From contig CAIYZV010000322.1 in the NCBI GenBank assembly GCA_903930765.1, positions 1 to 37,550 of the forward strand: a stretch of DNA of 37,550 bases, given 5' to 3'. How positions within the stretch are numbered: position 1 is the stretch's first letter; every line of letters begins with the position of its first letter. Source of the DNA: an uncultured Pirellula sp. (GTDB lineage Bacteria > Planctomycetota > Planctomycetia > Pirellulales > Pirellulaceae). The translations under genes were made by a program, and so were the position numbers. The notes under the pieces were generated by a model. That model had not been told where the DNA came from, did no database searches, and saw nothing but the letters and a program-made list of their open reading frames with translations. Below are positions 1 to 9,559 of the stretch, piece by piece.

Positions 1-197
1 AATTGGATGTGCAAGAGCCGATTTCGGTCCAAGCGATCGACACGGTGGGGGCTGGGGATGCGTTCTCGGCCGCATTGATTATGGGGATCCTCAACCGCGT
101 TCCGCTATCGGAATCCCATCGACGAGCGGCCCTGGTCGCTGCTTATGTCTGCACCCAGCGAGGTGCGGTACCTCCTCTGCCCCAAGGGCTTTTTTAG
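1..197 (+). CDS. PfkB-family carbohydrate kinase, C-terminal end (5' truncated)
   Basis: Only the last 64 or so codons are in the window; the reading frame is open from the left edge to TAG at 195-197. The fragment contains DTVGAGDAFSAAL, the C-terminal PfkB/ribokinase signature whose Asp is the catalytic base and whose GAGD forms the anion hole for phosphate transfer to a sugar. The tail has the alanine-rich helix and QRGA segment usual at the end of fructokinase- and ribokinase-like proteins. The substrate cannot be told from this piece. It lies 57 bp upstream of mnmG on the same strand and may be co-transcribed with it. Confidence 0.85.
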   Translation, partial: LDVQEPISVQAIDTVGAGDAFSAALIMGILNRVPLSESHRRAALVAAYVCTQRGAVPPLPQGLF

Positions 198-254
198 GAC
201 TTATAAAAAAGGCTCGGCCGGATAAAATGCCTGAGAAACGCGAGTGCCTCAGGA

Positions 255-2120
255 ATGATCAACAGATACGAATACGACATAGTGGTGGTTGGGGCCGGGC
301 ATGCCGGCACAGAAGCGGCTGCCGCTGCGGCACGTGTTGGCGCACGCGTCGCACTTCTGACCGGGAACCTCGATACGGTCGGGCAGATGAGCTGCAACCC
401 AGCGATCGGTGGGGTTGCCAAAGGCCAGATCGTTCGAGAGATCGATGCGCTCGGTGGATTGATGGGTGAGACGATCGATCGCACGGGGATCCAATTCCGG
501 CTGCTCAATAGCCGCAAGGGGCCTGCGATGCACTCACCCCGGGCTCAAGCCGATAAGAAAGCGTATCAGTTCGAAATCAAACGCCAGATCGAAGAAAACC
601 CAAACATCGATCTGTGCCAGGAACTGGTCGAAGAGATTCTCACCGAGACCGTCGATGGCCAACAGCGCACTGTCGGTGTGCGTGTCCGCGGCGATGCATG
701 CTTCCTCGCTCGCGCTGTGGTTCTCACGACGGGTACGTTTTTGCAAGCCATCATGCACACCGGGGAAGCGAAGACACCAGGTGGCCGGGCCGGAGAAGGC
801 ACAACCTCCGGCATCAGCCAATCGCTCCACCGCTTGGGTTTTCGAATCGAACGCTTCAAGACCGGGACACCTGCTCGCCTCAACAGTCGGACGATTGATT
901 ATTCGAAAACCGAGATCCAGCCAGGGGACGAGGTACCTCAGCCATTCTCATTCATGACCGATGCGCTGCCCCATCCCCAAATGCCTTGTTGGATTACGTA
1001 TACCAACGAACAAGTCCACGCGTTGATTCGGGCCAATCTCCATCGCGCGCCCATGTACACCGGCCAGATCCGCTCGTCGGGACCTCGCTACTGCCCGTCG
1101 ATCGAGGATAAAGTGGTTCGGTTTTCCGACAAGGACAGGCACCAACTGTTCCTGGAGCCTGAGGGACGTTCGACGCAAGAGGTCTATGTCAACGGGATTT
1201 CCACATCCCTTCCCCGGGATGTTCAAGACCAAATGTTCAAGCTCATACCGGGGCTTGAGAAGGCGCAGATCATGCGATACGGGTATGCGGTCGAGTACGA
1301 TTTTTGCCCGCCCGACCAACTCTATCCTTGGCTGGAAACCAAAGCGGTCCAAGGGTTGTACTTTGCCGGGCAGCTCAATGGGACCACTGGCTACGAAGAG
1401 GCTGGCGCGCAGGGACTGGTCGCGGGTGCGAGCGCGGCGCTGCGACTGAAAGGGCAGGATGGCCTCATTCTGAAGCGCGATGAGGCCTACATCGGTGTGC
1501 TCGTGGATGATCTCGTTACATGCGGTGTGGATGAACCTTATCGCATGTTCACGAGCCGCGCCGAATACCGCATGATGTTGAGACAAGACAACGCGGATCG
1601 TCGCTTGACACCGATCGGTTACAAACTCGGGTTGGTGTCTGAGGATCGGTACCGCCGATTCATTGAAAAGACGGAATGCATTGAAGCGGCACGCCGAGCT
1701 GTGGCGGCCCTTCGGATCGGTGATGTTACCGGCGACCGATTTTTGAAACGAAATGAAGTCACATGGAAGCAACTTCACGAGATGTTTCCGGAATCACTCG
1801 CCCAATTCCCGGAAGAGATCGGTTTGCAGGTCGAGTACGACACGAAGTATGCGGGGTACATTTCGCGACAGCAGGTTCAGGTAGAACGGCAGCAGCGAAT
1901 GCTCGATAAGCAAATTCCAAAGAACTTTGATTACGGAGCTATCGTCAGTTTGCGGAATGAAGCGAGGCAAAAGTTTTCTCGCATTCGTCCCTTGAATTTG
2001 GATCAAGCTGGCCGAATCAGCGGGATCACTCCTTCGGATGTCGCTTTGGTTTTGGCCTACCTCGAAAATCCGAGATTGCGAAATCTGGCGCAGGCGGAAA
2101 AAGAGGATGGTGCCGAGTGA
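255..2120 (+). CDS. mnmG: tRNA uridine-5-carboxymethylaminomethyl(34) synthesis enzyme MnmG (GidA)
   Basis: MnmG works with MnmE to install the (carboxymethyl)aminomethyl group on the wobble uridine of some tRNAs, using FAD and a folate-derived carbon. At 621 residues it is the normal family length. Visible are the FAD-binding GAGHAG (residues 13-18), [13 protein letters not shown] with the first conserved Cys, [12 protein letters not shown] with the second conserved Cys, and the second family signature [16 protein letters not shown]. The ATG at 255 places the Rossmann strand at the expected distance from the N-terminus. No mnmE is in the window. The stop codon overlaps the GTG start of the next gene by four bases, so the two are probably translationally coupled. 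Confidence 0.97.
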   Translation: MINRYEYDIVVVGAGHAGTEAAAAAARVGARVALLTGNLDTVGQMSCNPAIGGVAKGQIVREIDALGGLMGETIDRTGIQFRLLNSRKGPAMHSPRAQADKKAYQFEIKRQIEENPNIDLCQELVEEILTETVDGQQRTVGVRVRGDACFLARAVVLTTGTFLQAIMHTGEAKTPGGRAGEGTTSGISQSLHRLGFRIERFKTGTPARLNSRTIDYSKTEIQPGDEVPQPFSFMTDALPHPQMPCWITYTNEQVHALIRANLHRAPMYTGQIRSSGPRYCPSIEDKVVRFSDKDRHQLFLEPEGRSTQEVYVNGISTSLPRDVQDQMFKLIPGLEKAQIMRYGYAVEYDFCPPDQLYPWLETKAVQGLYFAGQLNGTTGYEEAGAQGLVAGASAALRLKGQDGLILKRDEAYIGVLVDDLVTCGVDEPYRMFTSRAEYRMMLRQDNADRRLTPIGYKLGLVSEDRYRRFIEKTECIEAARRAVAALRIGDVTGDRFLKRNEVTWKQLHEMFPESLAQFPEEIGLQVEYDTKYAGYISRQQVQVERQQRMLDKQIPKNFDYGAIVSLRNEARQKFSRIRPLNLDQAGRISGITPSDVALVLAYLENPRLRNLAQAEKEDGAE

Positions 2121-3418
2121 ATTTGGACGCGATCATCGTCGGTGCAGGGCTTTCTGGATTGATTGCAGCCAGGAAATTGATCCGCGCGGGCCGAAGGGTC
2201 CTCGTGCTCGAAGCATCGGATGAAGTGGGGGGCCGAATCCGGACTGACTCCAGGAACGGTTTCCTATTGGACCATGGCTTTCAAGTTTATTTGACCGGCT
2301 ATGAAACAGCCGCACGCGAATTGGACTTGAACCGGTTGCGGTTGAAGTCATTTTCAGCGGGTGCGCGAGTCCGCGTGGGCCGAAGTTGGTCCCTCGTTAC
2401 CGATCCCAGTCGCTCCTCTGTGTCAAACGTTCTTTCGGATGCAATCCAAACATCGCTTTCGACGGTCGCTACGATTTCCGACAAGTGGAAACTGCTGGGG
2501 TTTCGGAATGGACTGATGAAGAAACATGTCGATGAGGTTATGGCAACTCGTGACATACCGAGCGTCGATCGGTTGCGAGAGATCGGGTTTTCGAACTCCA
2601 TCATCGAGCAGTTCTTTCGTCCCTTTTTTGGAGGGATTTTTTTAGACCGGTCACTAAGCATTCCTTCATCGAGGATGGAGTTTATTTTCAGGACCTTCAG
2701 CAAAGGTTTCGCAGCGTTGCCTGCGGAGGGGATGCAAGCCATCCCGATGCAGGTGGCTGAAGAGATTCCGAACGCCTCCCTCCGTTTGCGAGCGACCGTT
2801 GCCAAGGTCCAACCGGGGAAGGTAGTTTTGGCGGACGGTACCCAATGGAATGCCCCGTCGATTGTGATCGCCACCGAAGAGCCGACGGCGTCGAAGCTGT
2901 TGGGAGTGAAATCAAGTAAAAGAGATGGACCACCCGTTGCTTCGACAACCTGTTTCTACTTTTCCATCGATCGTGCGGCGAAGCATGTGCCGGTGTTGAT
3001 GCTCAACGGGAACCCTTTCGGTCGCATCCATCATGTGGCCTTTCCGAGCGATGCGCAATCCAGTTACGCTCCATCCGGAAAAGCGTTGCTGAGCGTGAAT
3101 CTTGTGGGAGAGCAGGATTTGGTCTCTGACGAACTATTGGCGGCAGTTCGAAGGGAACTGGTCGAATGGTTCGGCTGGGAGGCTGAGCTTTGGCGGCACG
3201 AGCAAACGTACTCGGTGCCGTTTGCGCTCCCGCGCCCAAGTGGTGAATCGATTTCTTCGTCAGTGTCCCCCCAGAAGCCTAATCCCGTGATCGGTGAGGG
3301 ACTTTATCGTTGCGGTGATTATTGCGATGTCACGGGAGTCGGATACGCGGGGAGCATCGAAGGTGCGATTCGGAGCGGTTTAGCCGCTGCAGATTCCGTG
3401 TTGCATCAGCCGAGATGA
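2117..3418 (+). CDS. FAD-dependent oxidoreductase of the amine oxidase / phytoene desaturase superfamily
   Basis: This 433-residue flavoprotein has the dinucleotide-binding [13 protein letters not shown] near residues 9-21, the following [12 protein letters not shown] segment typical of amine oxidase and protoporphyrinogen oxidase relatives, and a C-terminal FAD-contacting region ([18 protein letters not shown]). There is no signal peptide, so it should be cytoplasmic. The substrate is not evident; carotenoid desaturase-like, protoporphyrinogen oxidase-like and polyamine oxidase-like roles are all possible. The GTG start at 2117 overlaps the mnmG stop (GTGA), which supports this start and coupling. 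Its 3' end overlaps the convergent flavoprotein gene by 13 bp. Confidence 0.85.
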   Translation: MNLDAIIVGAGLSGLIAARKLIRAGRRVLVLEASDEVGGRIRTDSRNGFLLDHGFQVYLTGYETAARELDLNRLRLKSFSAGARVRVGRSWSLVTDPSRSSVSNVLSDAIQTSLSTVATISDKWKLLGFRNGLMKKHVDEVMATRDIPSVDRLREIGFSNSIIEQFFRPFFGGIFLDRSLSIPSSRMEFIFRTFSKGFAALPAEGMQAIPMQVAEEIPNASLRLRATVAKVQPGKVVLADGTQWNAPSIVIATEEPTASKLLGVKSSKRDGPPVASTTCFYFSIDRAAKHVPVLMLNGNPFGRIHHVAFPSDAQSSYAPSGKALLSVNLVGEQDLVSDELLAAVRRELVEWFGWEAELWRHEQTYSVPFALPRPSGESISSSVSPQKPNPVIGEGLYRCGDYCDVTGVGYAGSIEGAIRSGLAAADSVLHQPR

Positions 3419-4674
3419 AGCCCGGCGGTATGTCCAGTGCTCCAGGCGGCTTGGAAATTGAAACCGCCGATTGGTCCGTCAAGGTCGAGGATTTCGCCGG
3501 CAAAGTATAGTCCGGGGTGTTTGCGGCTTTGCATGTCTTGAAAGTTCACTTCTCCAAGTGCAACGCCACCCGCGGTCACTTCGGCTTTCGGATACCCTCG
3601 CGTTCCCTGGATCGGTACTGAGCAGCCTTTGATCGTCTCGAGGATTTGAGTCCGGAGTTTGCGAGGTAGCTCTGCCATATGTGGGTCGTGCACTGCGCCG
3701 AGCTGACCGAGGATGGATACGGCTAACCGTTTGGGGATCTTTTGACTCAGAACGGTCGAGATCGCTCGGTTGCTTTTGTGCGATTCATCGAGAAGCCACT
3801 GCTCGCATTGGGCGAGAGACTCTTTAGGAAGGAGGTCGATCCTCAGGGATAATTGGTCCTTTTCATCGCGATCGGAAAAGCACCGCGATACATTCATCGC
3901 GGTTGGGCCGCTGCAGCCTGTATGTGTCCAAAGGAATCCACCTCGCGACGCATTCCGTTCGACTTTGATGACCGCTCCGTTTTCGGAGGCGAGGTGCGCC
4001 GTGACCAAGGCATCGTCCAAGGTCAGGCCGCTCAGTTCATGGACCCATGTTGCGTTGGAAACCAAAGGGGTCAGCGCTGGGCGGAGTGGGACGATCGAGT
4101 GTCCCATGGCTTCCGCCCATGCATACCCATCTCCAGTCGTTCCGCATTCGCGATAGCTAAGCCCTCCTGTCGTTATCAAAACCGTCTTGGACCATAGCTC
4201 GAACGAGGAACTGATGGTGTGTGCCGTGACGTCAAATCCTTCACCGGAGCTAGAGGGGCGCACCGAATCCACCGCACAACCAGTGATCAGCTCGGCCCCG
4301 TGCCTCGCCAATCGGCGAACCACGGCATCGCGAACATCGATCGCATGATCGCTCACTGGGAAAACCTTACCTGTTTCTTCGACTTTGGTAGCGACCCCTT
4401 CGGCTTCAAACTCGCGCACGACGTCTTGCGGGGATAATCGGCTGAGTACGGAGAGAAGAACGCGTCCTTGTTTCCCGAACGCTTCGGCGATTTTTCGATT
4501 GTCGCAGTTATGGGTAATGTTGCATCGGGTCCCACCCGACATCAGAATTTTCACCCCTGCCTTATTGTTTTTTTCCAGCACCAAAACGTGTTTGTTGCGT
4601 TCTGCTGCGGTACCTGCTGCCCACAATCCCGCAGCGCCACCTCCGACGACGATCGCGTCCCATCGTGTTCTCAT
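3406..4674 (-). CDS. BaiN/YhiN-type NAD(P)/FAD-dependent oxidoreductase (HI0933 family)
   Basis: The protein (422 residues from the chosen start) begins with [17 protein letters not shown], an FAD-binding Rossmann motif, and continues with [14 protein letters not shown], a hallmark of the HI0933/YhiN/BaiN family. The C-terminus carries the matching [17 protein letters not shown] signature. Family members are flavoproteins of mostly unproven function; one is described as a reductase in bile-acid dehydroxylation. The frame is open further upstream to 4839, but ATG at 4674 puts the Rossmann motif at the N-terminus, and the extra 55 residues look like untranslated sequence. It converges on the preceding flavoprotein gene with a 13 bp overlap at the 3' ends. 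Confidence 0.9.
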   Translation of the reverse strand: MRTRWDAIVVGGGAAGLWAAGTAAERNKHVLVLEKNNKAGVKILMSGGTRCNITHNCDNRKIAEAFGKQGRVLLSVLSRLSPQDVVREFEAEGVATKVEETGKVFPVSDHAIDVRDAVVRRLARHGAELITGCAVDSVRPSSSGEGFDVTAHTISSSFELWSKTVLITTGGLSYRECGTTGDGYAWAEAMGHSIVPLRPALTPLVSNATWVHELSGLTLDDALVTAHLASENGAVIKVERNASRGGFLWTHTGCSGPTAMNVSRCFSDRDEKDQLSLRIDLLPKESLAQCEQWLLDESHKSNRAISTVLSQKIPKRLAVSILGQLGAVHDPHMAELPRKLRTQILETIKGCSVPIQGTRGYPKAEVTAGGVALGEVNFQDMQSRKHPGLYFAGEILDLDGPIGGFNFQAAWSTGHTAGLHLG

Positions 4675-4856
4675 TTTGTATCGCTTCGTCGATTGATTCG
4701 TCGAGTAAGTGGATTCGTCGCCTGCGTCAGCCTCCAAGTTTAGCTTGAGTTGGACAGAAGATCGAAGGCACTTTTGGGATTTTCGAATCGTTAGGTTCGA
4801 TATGGAAGATGCCAAAACGTGCTCGGACTTTGCATGCACGCAGAGAGCGGCTTGGC

Positions 4857-4862
4857 TATAAT
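4857..4862 (+). promoter_or_regulatory. Candidate -10 box upstream of the Gfo/Idh gene
   Basis: A perfect TATAAT lies 80 bp before the ATG at 4943, in the space between two divergent genes. No good -35 hexamer is found at 16-18 bp; the nearest TTGCAT is about 21 bp away. It is supported only by the -10 match and its position. Confidence 0.4.
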
Positions 4863-4942
4863 GTCAGGCTCGATATATCCTTGAAGTAGCGACCAAGGCT
4901 TCCATCATCTTTCACTTTGGCAAACGACGAACGAAACTCACC

Positions 4943-6301
4943 ATGGAACGACGGAATTTTTTAGGGTCTAGCCTTGCGGCAAGTGGTGCCCTTCTCGCAA
5001 CGTATCGAAATACCGTGGCTGCATTGCAAGACGCACCCACCAAGCGAGTTGGTTTGATCGGTACCGGTTGGTATGGCAAAGCGGATCTGTTTCGACTGCT
5101 GCAAGTCGCACCGGTGGAAGTGGTGTCTCTCTGTGACGTCGATAGCAAGATGGTCACCGAGGCTGCGGATATGGTGAAGGAACGTCAGAAGTCTGGCAAT
5201 CGGCCTCGGACCTATGGGGATTATCGCAAGATGCTCGCCGAGAAAGATCTCGACATCGTATTGATCGCGACCCCGGATCATTGGCATGCGTTGCCGATGA
5301 TCGAGGCGGTGAAAGCGGGTGCCGACATTTACGTCCAGAAGCCGATCAGTGTGGATGTCGTCGAAGGCCAAGCCATGTTGGCTGCGGCACGCAAGTACAA
5401 GCGGGTTGTGCAAGTGGGAACCCAACGCCGCAGTACGCCGCATTTGATCGAAGCAAAGAAAAATATTATCGATGCTGGACTGCTCGGAAAGATTTCACAT
5501 GCGGAGATTTATTGCTACTACCACATGCGGGCGAGGGAAAACCCACCCGATCAAGCACCACCGGAGAATCTCGATTACGAGATGTGGACCGGTCCTGCTC
5601 CGATGCGTCCCTACAACAAACTCGTGCATCCCCGTTCGTGGCGGGCATTCAATGAGTATGGAAATGGAATCCTCGGTGATATGTGCATCCATATGCTCGA
5701 TACAGTCCGATGGATGCTGGATCTCGGCTGGCCTACGGAAGTCAATTCCAACGGCGGTATCTATGTCGACAAAAACTCCAAGGCGAACATATCCGACACT
5801 CAAACGGCCACCTTTCAGTTTCCCGAGCTAAACGTCGTCTGGACGCATCGCACCTGGGGAGATGCACCCGATCCTGCGTATCCGTGGGGCGCGACCCTTT
5901 ACGGTGAACGAGGAACGCTCAAAATGAGTGTGATGAGTTATGACTTTATTCCTCGAGGTGGCGATGCCAAACCCATTCACAAGGATGTGGCTTATGAGTT
6001 GGATCAGTATCCTGAGGACAAAACCGAGAAGGATCTTGAAAAGCACGTTGCCCCGGCCATCCGAGTCCATATGCTCGATTTCTTAAAGGCGATCACCGAG
6101 CGAGGCAAACCGGTAGCGGATATCGAACAAGGTCATATTTCGACAGCTGCGTGCATCCTAGCCAATTTGTCGATGCAATTAGGACGATCGTTGCGCTATG
6201 ATCCTGCCAAGAGCATCGTGATCGGTGATGAACAAGCCACCTCGATGCTTCGCCGTCCATACCGAGCTCCGTGGACGCATCCAGAAGTAGACTCGGTTTA
6301 A
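4943..6301 (+). CDS. Gfo/Idh/MocA-family oxidoreductase with Tat signal peptide
   Basis: This is a 452-residue NAD(P)-dependent dehydrogenase-like protein that probably acts outside the cytoplasmic membrane. The N-terminus MERRNFLGSSLAASGALLA is a twin-arginine signal. The mature part starts with a Rossmann fold (VGLIGTGWYG, residues 37-45) and has QKP at 132-134 in place of the usual EKP, a substitution I regard as common among planctomycete paralogues. The DMCIHMLDTVRWML segment fits the active-site helix of the family's C-terminal domain. Tat export fits a protein that must fold around its nicotinamide cofactor before export. The substrate is probably a sugar or sugar derivative but cannot be named. 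Planctomycetes carry many paralogues of this type. Confidence 0.92.
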   Translation: MERRNFLGSSLAASGALLATYRNTVAALQDAPTKRVGLIGTGWYGKADLFRLLQVAPVEVVSLCDVDSKMVTEAADMVKERQKSGNRPRTYGDYRKMLAEKDLDIVLIATPDHWHALPMIEAVKAGADIYVQKPISVDVVEGQAMLAAARKYKRVVQVGTQRRSTPHLIEAKKNIIDAGLLGKISHAEIYCYYHMRARENPPDQAPPENLDYEMWTGPAPMRPYNKLVHPRSWRAFNEYGNGILGDMCIHMLDTVRWMLDLGWPTEVNSNGGIYVDKNSKANISDTQTATFQFPELNVVWTHRTWGDAPDPAYPWGATLYGERGTLKMSVMSYDFIPRGGDAKPIHKDVAYELDQYPEDKTEKDLEKHVAPAIRVHMLDFLKAITERGKPVADIEQGHISTAACILANLSMQLGRSLRYDPAKSIVIGDEQATSMLRRPYRAPWTHPEVDSV

Positions 6302-6310
6302 GTAGTAGGC

Positions 6311-6339
6311 CCGGTGTGAGTAGAGCCGGTGTGAGTAGA
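6311..6339 (+). repeat. 15 bp tandem duplication after the Gfo/Idh stop codon
   Basis: The 14-mer CCGGTGTGAGTAGA occurs at 6311-6324 and again at 6326-6339 (period 15), starting nine bases after the stop codon at 6301. A decayed third unit may follow from 6340. It lies in the 275 bp space before hisB, which shows no other clear feature. Confidence 0.8.
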
Positions 6340-6576
6340 CCGGCACTCGCCTGGGGCAAGGTCGACAAGTGGCTCGTCCAGCCGATTTTTCGTTATTATC
6401 GGCACCTTACCAACCTCCTGAGAGCCAAATATTGCCTCGAACGAGGCATCCAAGAGGTCGATTCAAGTCTCCTGGATGACTCGGTCGAATGGGCGCGTGT
6501 ACACTACAGGAACATTCATCGTGCCTAAAACTTGGACACACACGGCTACCGAATCACCATTATCTCAAAAGTACCC

Positions 6577-7170
6577 ATGACACCATCTCGCACCAGCCAG
6601 CTTGAGCGGAAAACCGCAGAAACGCAAATCGCATTGCGTTTGAACCTCGACGGAACTGGCAAAAATTCCATTCGAACCGGAGTTGGATTTCTCGACCATA
6701 TGCTGGTTCTCTTCGCGAGGCATGCCCTTGTGGATTTAGAAGTGCATGCCAATGGCGACCTCGAAGTCGACGCGCACCACACGACCGAAGACGTCGGTAT
6801 TTGCTTGGGACAAGCCGTTCGCGAATGCTTGGGTGACAAGGCTGGTATTCGCCGTTACGGGCATATGGTCCTCCCCATGGAAGAAACGTTGGTAACCTCA
6901 GCCATCGACTTCAGTGGGCGATCCTACTTGGTATTCCAAGCCCCCATGCCTTCGCCGAAGATCGGAGACTTCGATAGCGAGTTGATCGAGGATTTTTGGC
7001 AGGCTTTCGCGTCGAACGCGCAGTGCAATTTGCATATTTTGCTCCATTACGGCAGAAATACGCACCACATCGCCGAAGGTATTTTCAAGGCCACGGCGCG
7101 TGCGGTCCGCATCGCATCAGAGATCGACCCCCGTCAAACCGGCATCCCGAGTTCCAAAGGAGTTTTGTAA
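6577..7170 (+). CDS. hisB: Imidazoleglycerol-phosphate dehydratase
   Basis: HisB removes water from imidazole-glycerol phosphate to give imidazole-acetol phosphate in histidine synthesis. From ATG at 6577 the protein is 197 residues, the usual length of the monofunctional enzyme with no fused phosphatase. It shows the Mn-binding family motifs: GVGFLDHML early in the protein and [11 protein letters not shown] in the first half, with the second repeat ending in [17 protein letters not shown]. The frame opens 45 bp upstream at 6532, but those residues have no counterpart in the family. No other his gene is nearby. The DUF885 gene starts on the base after its stop codon, so the two are likely co-transcribed. 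Confidence 0.96.
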   Translation: MTPSRTSQLERKTAETQIALRLNLDGTGKNSIRTGVGFLDHMLVLFARHALVDLEVHANGDLEVDAHHTTEDVGICLGQAVRECLGDKAGIRRYGHMVLPMEETLVTSAIDFSGRSYLVFQAPMPSPKIGDFDSELIEDFWQAFASNAQCNLHILLHYGRNTHHIAEGIFKATARAVRIASEIDPRQTGIPSSKGVL

Positions 7171-8997
7171 ATGACTAGATCGTTTGTTTTTTCTTCGGTG
7201 GCGACTGCGGTCGGGGTAGTTGGGCGTCTGTTTATCGGACGTCTTTTTATCGGGGGCCTGTTGATTGGTGGCTTGCCGGTAGGAGTGTGGATGGGAGCAG
7301 GGGTGGTCATGGCGCAGGATACGGCGCGTCAGGACGCTCGGGTCGCCGAGCGTTTTCAAGAATGGATCGATGACCAATGCGTTCGTCATCCCATGTTTGC
7401 GACGTATTTGGGGAACCACGACTACGATCATTTGCTCGATGACCTCTCCCCGAAGGCTCGTGAGGAGGATGTTGCGAACGACAAAGCCGTACTGAAACGG
7501 CTTGAGCAGGACTTCGATCTTGCGAGTCTCTCTCGAAACGCTCAAATCGATCTGGAGATCTGGAAGCACTTTCTCGAGTATCGCGTCTGGCAATCAGCGA
7601 ATTCGAATGACTACGCCAATGATCCGCGGGTGTATTTGACGTATGCGTCCGACAGTGTATTCACGTTGCTCACCCAATCGACGCTGCCGCAGCATCGCAA
7701 CGTGGAAAATGCAGCATCGCGGATCGGAAAAATTCCTGCCATCGTCGAGGCGGCAAAACTTTCGATCGGCGAGCCACCGCAAATCCTTACAGAGATCGCC
7801 ATCAAACGAACCGATGGTGCGATCTCTTTTTATGAAAGCGATATCTTCACGCTCTCTGGCGAAGCTCCTCAGTTGAGTCAGCTGCAGGGGCCATGCCGCA
7901 GCGCGGTGGCGAGTTTGAAGGAATACAAACGATTCCTCGAGCAAGAGGTCCTGCCTCGGTCGAAAGGGAGTTGGAGAATCGGCAAGGAAAAGTTTGCTAA
8001 GAAACTGGAGCTTGAACTCGACGCAGGGCTTACCGCAGATGAGGTCATCGCAGCGGCCAATTCCGAGGCGGATCGGGTTGAGCGTGAGATGTACTATGTG
8101 GCTAAACAACTTTGGTTTTCGGTGTTCCCTGGAGTCACGTTGCCCCCGGATGACGAAGCCGGACGGCGCGACACGGTCCGCCAAGTATTGAGCGAGCTCG
8201 GTAAGGAGCACGGCCAGTCGGATACGTTGGTTCGGGATGCGAAGCGAACCGTTGCTGCCATCAAAGAGATGATCACGCAGAAAAAGATCTTGACGTTGCC
8301 CGAACCCGATCAGTGCGACATCATCGAAATGCCCGAGTTCCAACGAGGATTTTCCGCGGCGTATTTAAACCCGGCGCCGGCACTCGATCCCAATGCGAAA
8401 AGCTTGTATGCCATCTCGCCCCCACCGTCCGATTGGCCTACAGAGCGTCAAGAGGCGTTCTTCAAAGAGTACAATAAGTACATGCTTCAGGTTCTCACCA
8501 TCCATGAAGCCTATCCTGGCCATTATGTCCAATTGGACTACTCCAACAGGAGTCCATCTCCGATCCGAAAGATTCTTTCGTCGGGAGTGTTCGCCGAAGG
8601 CTGGGCGGTTTATACCGAACAGATGATGCTCGATCAGGGATATGGCAATGGCGATCTAGCGTTGCGTTTGCACCAGCTCAAGTTCTACCTCAGGGCTGTA
8701 CTCAATGCGATTCTGGATCATTCGATGCATTGCACCGACATGACCGACGATCAAGCCATGCAGTTGTTGGTGGGGCGCGGTTACCAAACCGAAGGAGAAG
8801 CCTTTGGTAAGGTTCAGCGGGCGAAGCAGAGTTCGTGCCAGTTATCGACCTATTTCGTCGGCCGAACGGCTTTTTACCGATTGCGGCAGAATGTACAGCG
8901 AGCTCGCGGTGATGGGTTTGAGCTCGGTCCATTCCACGAACAAGTGCTCAACTGTGGAACGATTCCGGTGAAGTACCTGCCGGAACTTGTGAAGTAA
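7171..8997 (+). CDS. Secreted DUF885-family putative zinc metallopeptidase
   Basis: A 608-residue exported protein whose N-terminus is hydrophobic and then reaches VVMAQD, a probable signal peptidase site near residue 49. The diagnostic DUF885 motif HEAYPGH (residues 445-451) resembles an HExxH-like zinc site, and AEGWAVYTEQ (Glu near 476) supplies the likely third ligand. DUF885 proteins are regarded as gluzincin-type metallopeptidases, but substrates are mostly unknown. The hydrophobic leader contains four imperfect five-residue repeats (GRLFI, GRLFI, GGLLI, GGLPV) encoded by a 15 bp tandem repeat. ATG at 7171 directly follows the hisB stop. A later start would shorten the leader without touching the domain. 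Confidence 0.9.
   Translation: MTRSFVFSSVATAVGVVGRLFIGRLFIGGLLIGGLPVGVWMGAGVVMAQDTARQDARVAERFQEWIDDQCVRHPMFATYLGNHDYDHLLDDLSPKAREEDVANDKAVLKRLEQDFDLASLSRNAQIDLEIWKHFLEYRVWQSANSNDYANDPRVYLTYASDSVFTLLTQSTLPQHRNVENAASRIGKIPAIVEAAKLSIGEPPQILTEIAIKRTDGAISFYESDIFTLSGEAPQLSQLQGPCRSAVASLKEYKRFLEQEVLPRSKGSWRIGKEKFAKKLELELDAGLTADEVIAAANSEADRVEREMYYVAKQLWFSVFPGVTLPPDDEAGRRDTVRQVLSELGKEHGQSDTLVRDAKRTVAAIKEMITQKKILTLPEPDQCDIIEMPEFQRGFSAAYLNPAPALDPNAKSLYAISPPPSDWPTERQEAFFKEYNKYMLQVLTIHEAYPGHYVQLDYSNRSPSPIRKILSSGVFAEGWAVYTEQMMLDQGYGNGDLALRLHQLKFYLRAVLNAILDHSMHCTDMTDDQAMQLLVGRGYQTEGEAFGKVQRAKQSSCQLSTYFVGRTAFYRLRQNVQRARGDGFELGPFHEQVLNCGTIPVKYLPELVK
7222..7281 (+). repeat. 15 bp tandem repeat inside the DUF885 signal peptide
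   Basis: Four consecutive 15 bp units at 7222-7236, 7237-7251, 7252-7266 and 7267-7281. The first two differ at two positions and the last two are more diverged. They encode GRLFI, GRLFI, GGLLI and GGLPV, lengthening the hydrophobic core of the leader. Confidence 0.75.
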
Positions 8998-9020
8998 CCG
9001 ACGGTTTGCGGCGGCTCACA

Positions 9021-9041
9021 GGAACTTGCTAGCTGAGTTCC
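9021..9041. terminator. Inverted repeat between convergent genes, possible weak bidirectional terminator
   Basis: GGAACT at 9021-9026 pairs with AGTTCC at 9036-9041 across a 9 nt loop. It sits between the ends of the DUF885 gene (+) and the Verruco-Plancto gene (-). No T-tract follows on either strand, so termination is only a guess from position. Confidence 0.25.
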
Positions 9042-9142
9042 ATTCGGGAAATTATCCGCTTGAGAGGATCCTCGCGCAGATCCAAACCATGAAGCAGCCC
9101 CAAATCGCGAGGGCGATAGAGGCTGCAAGGAAACGGGTGCGA

Positions 9143-9559
9143 TCATTCGGAGCTGGCATCGTTGGCGAGCTCAAATCGAGGCATGAATGCGGAATCGAAA
9201 TCGTATTGGTCGTCGAAGTCCTCTCGACGATCGGATTTGCTTTTCCGCATCTCTTTGATCCGGATTAGGTTGTAAACAATCTCGCCGAAATCCCCAGTGT
9301 TGTGGATACCCCAACTGTTGAGTACGGTTTTCGCCATGTAGCCGTATTGTTCCAACGCATATTCGCGAATGGCTTGGCAAAGTTGCTGACCTGTTAAATG
9401 GTGGTCGGCTTTGCCTTCTTCACCTTCGGTTGCTTGAGGCGGCATTTTCATGATCCGCTGAGCGTAGGCGAGGCTTTCGCGGACGAACTGGTACGCTTCG
9501 AGCTGGTATCGCTGGTCTTGTTTCAGCAATTCGACCATCGCCATCACATGTTCATTCAT
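9143..9559 (-). CDS. Verruco-Plancto-restricted conserved protein (Minf_1886-type)
   Basis: This 138-residue soluble protein matches my recollection of a small conserved family restricted to Planctomycetes and Verrucomicrobia (Minf_1886 family, the Verruc_Plancto-restricted model). Recognisable stretches are YQFVRESLAYAQ, HLTGQQLCQAIREYALEQYG and SWGIHNTGDFGEIVYNLI. There is no signal peptide or membrane segment, and the C-terminus is acidic. No function is known to me. Its ATG shares one base with the stop of the upstream ricT-like gene (TGATG), which indicates translational coupling and hints at a shared process. Family identity is from memory of sequence patterns. Confidence 0.85.
   Translation of the reverse strand: MNEHVMAMVELLKQDQRYQLEAYQFVRESLAYAQRIMKMPPQATEGEEGKADHHLTGQQLCQAIREYALEQYGYMAKTVLNSWGIHNTGDFGEIVYNLIRIKEMRKSKSDRREDFDDQYDFDSAFMPRFELANDASSE

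Noticed and set aside
6434-6447. GCCTCG-AA-CGAGGC inverted repeat before hisB
   Set aside because: A 6 bp repeat with a 2 nt centre is expected by chance in this length of DNA and has no associated T-tract or promoter.
6271-6528. 85-codon open frame after the Gfo/Idh gene
   Set aside because: It begins inside the upstream gene in another frame, spans the 15 bp duplication and has no recognisable motif or ribosome-binding site.
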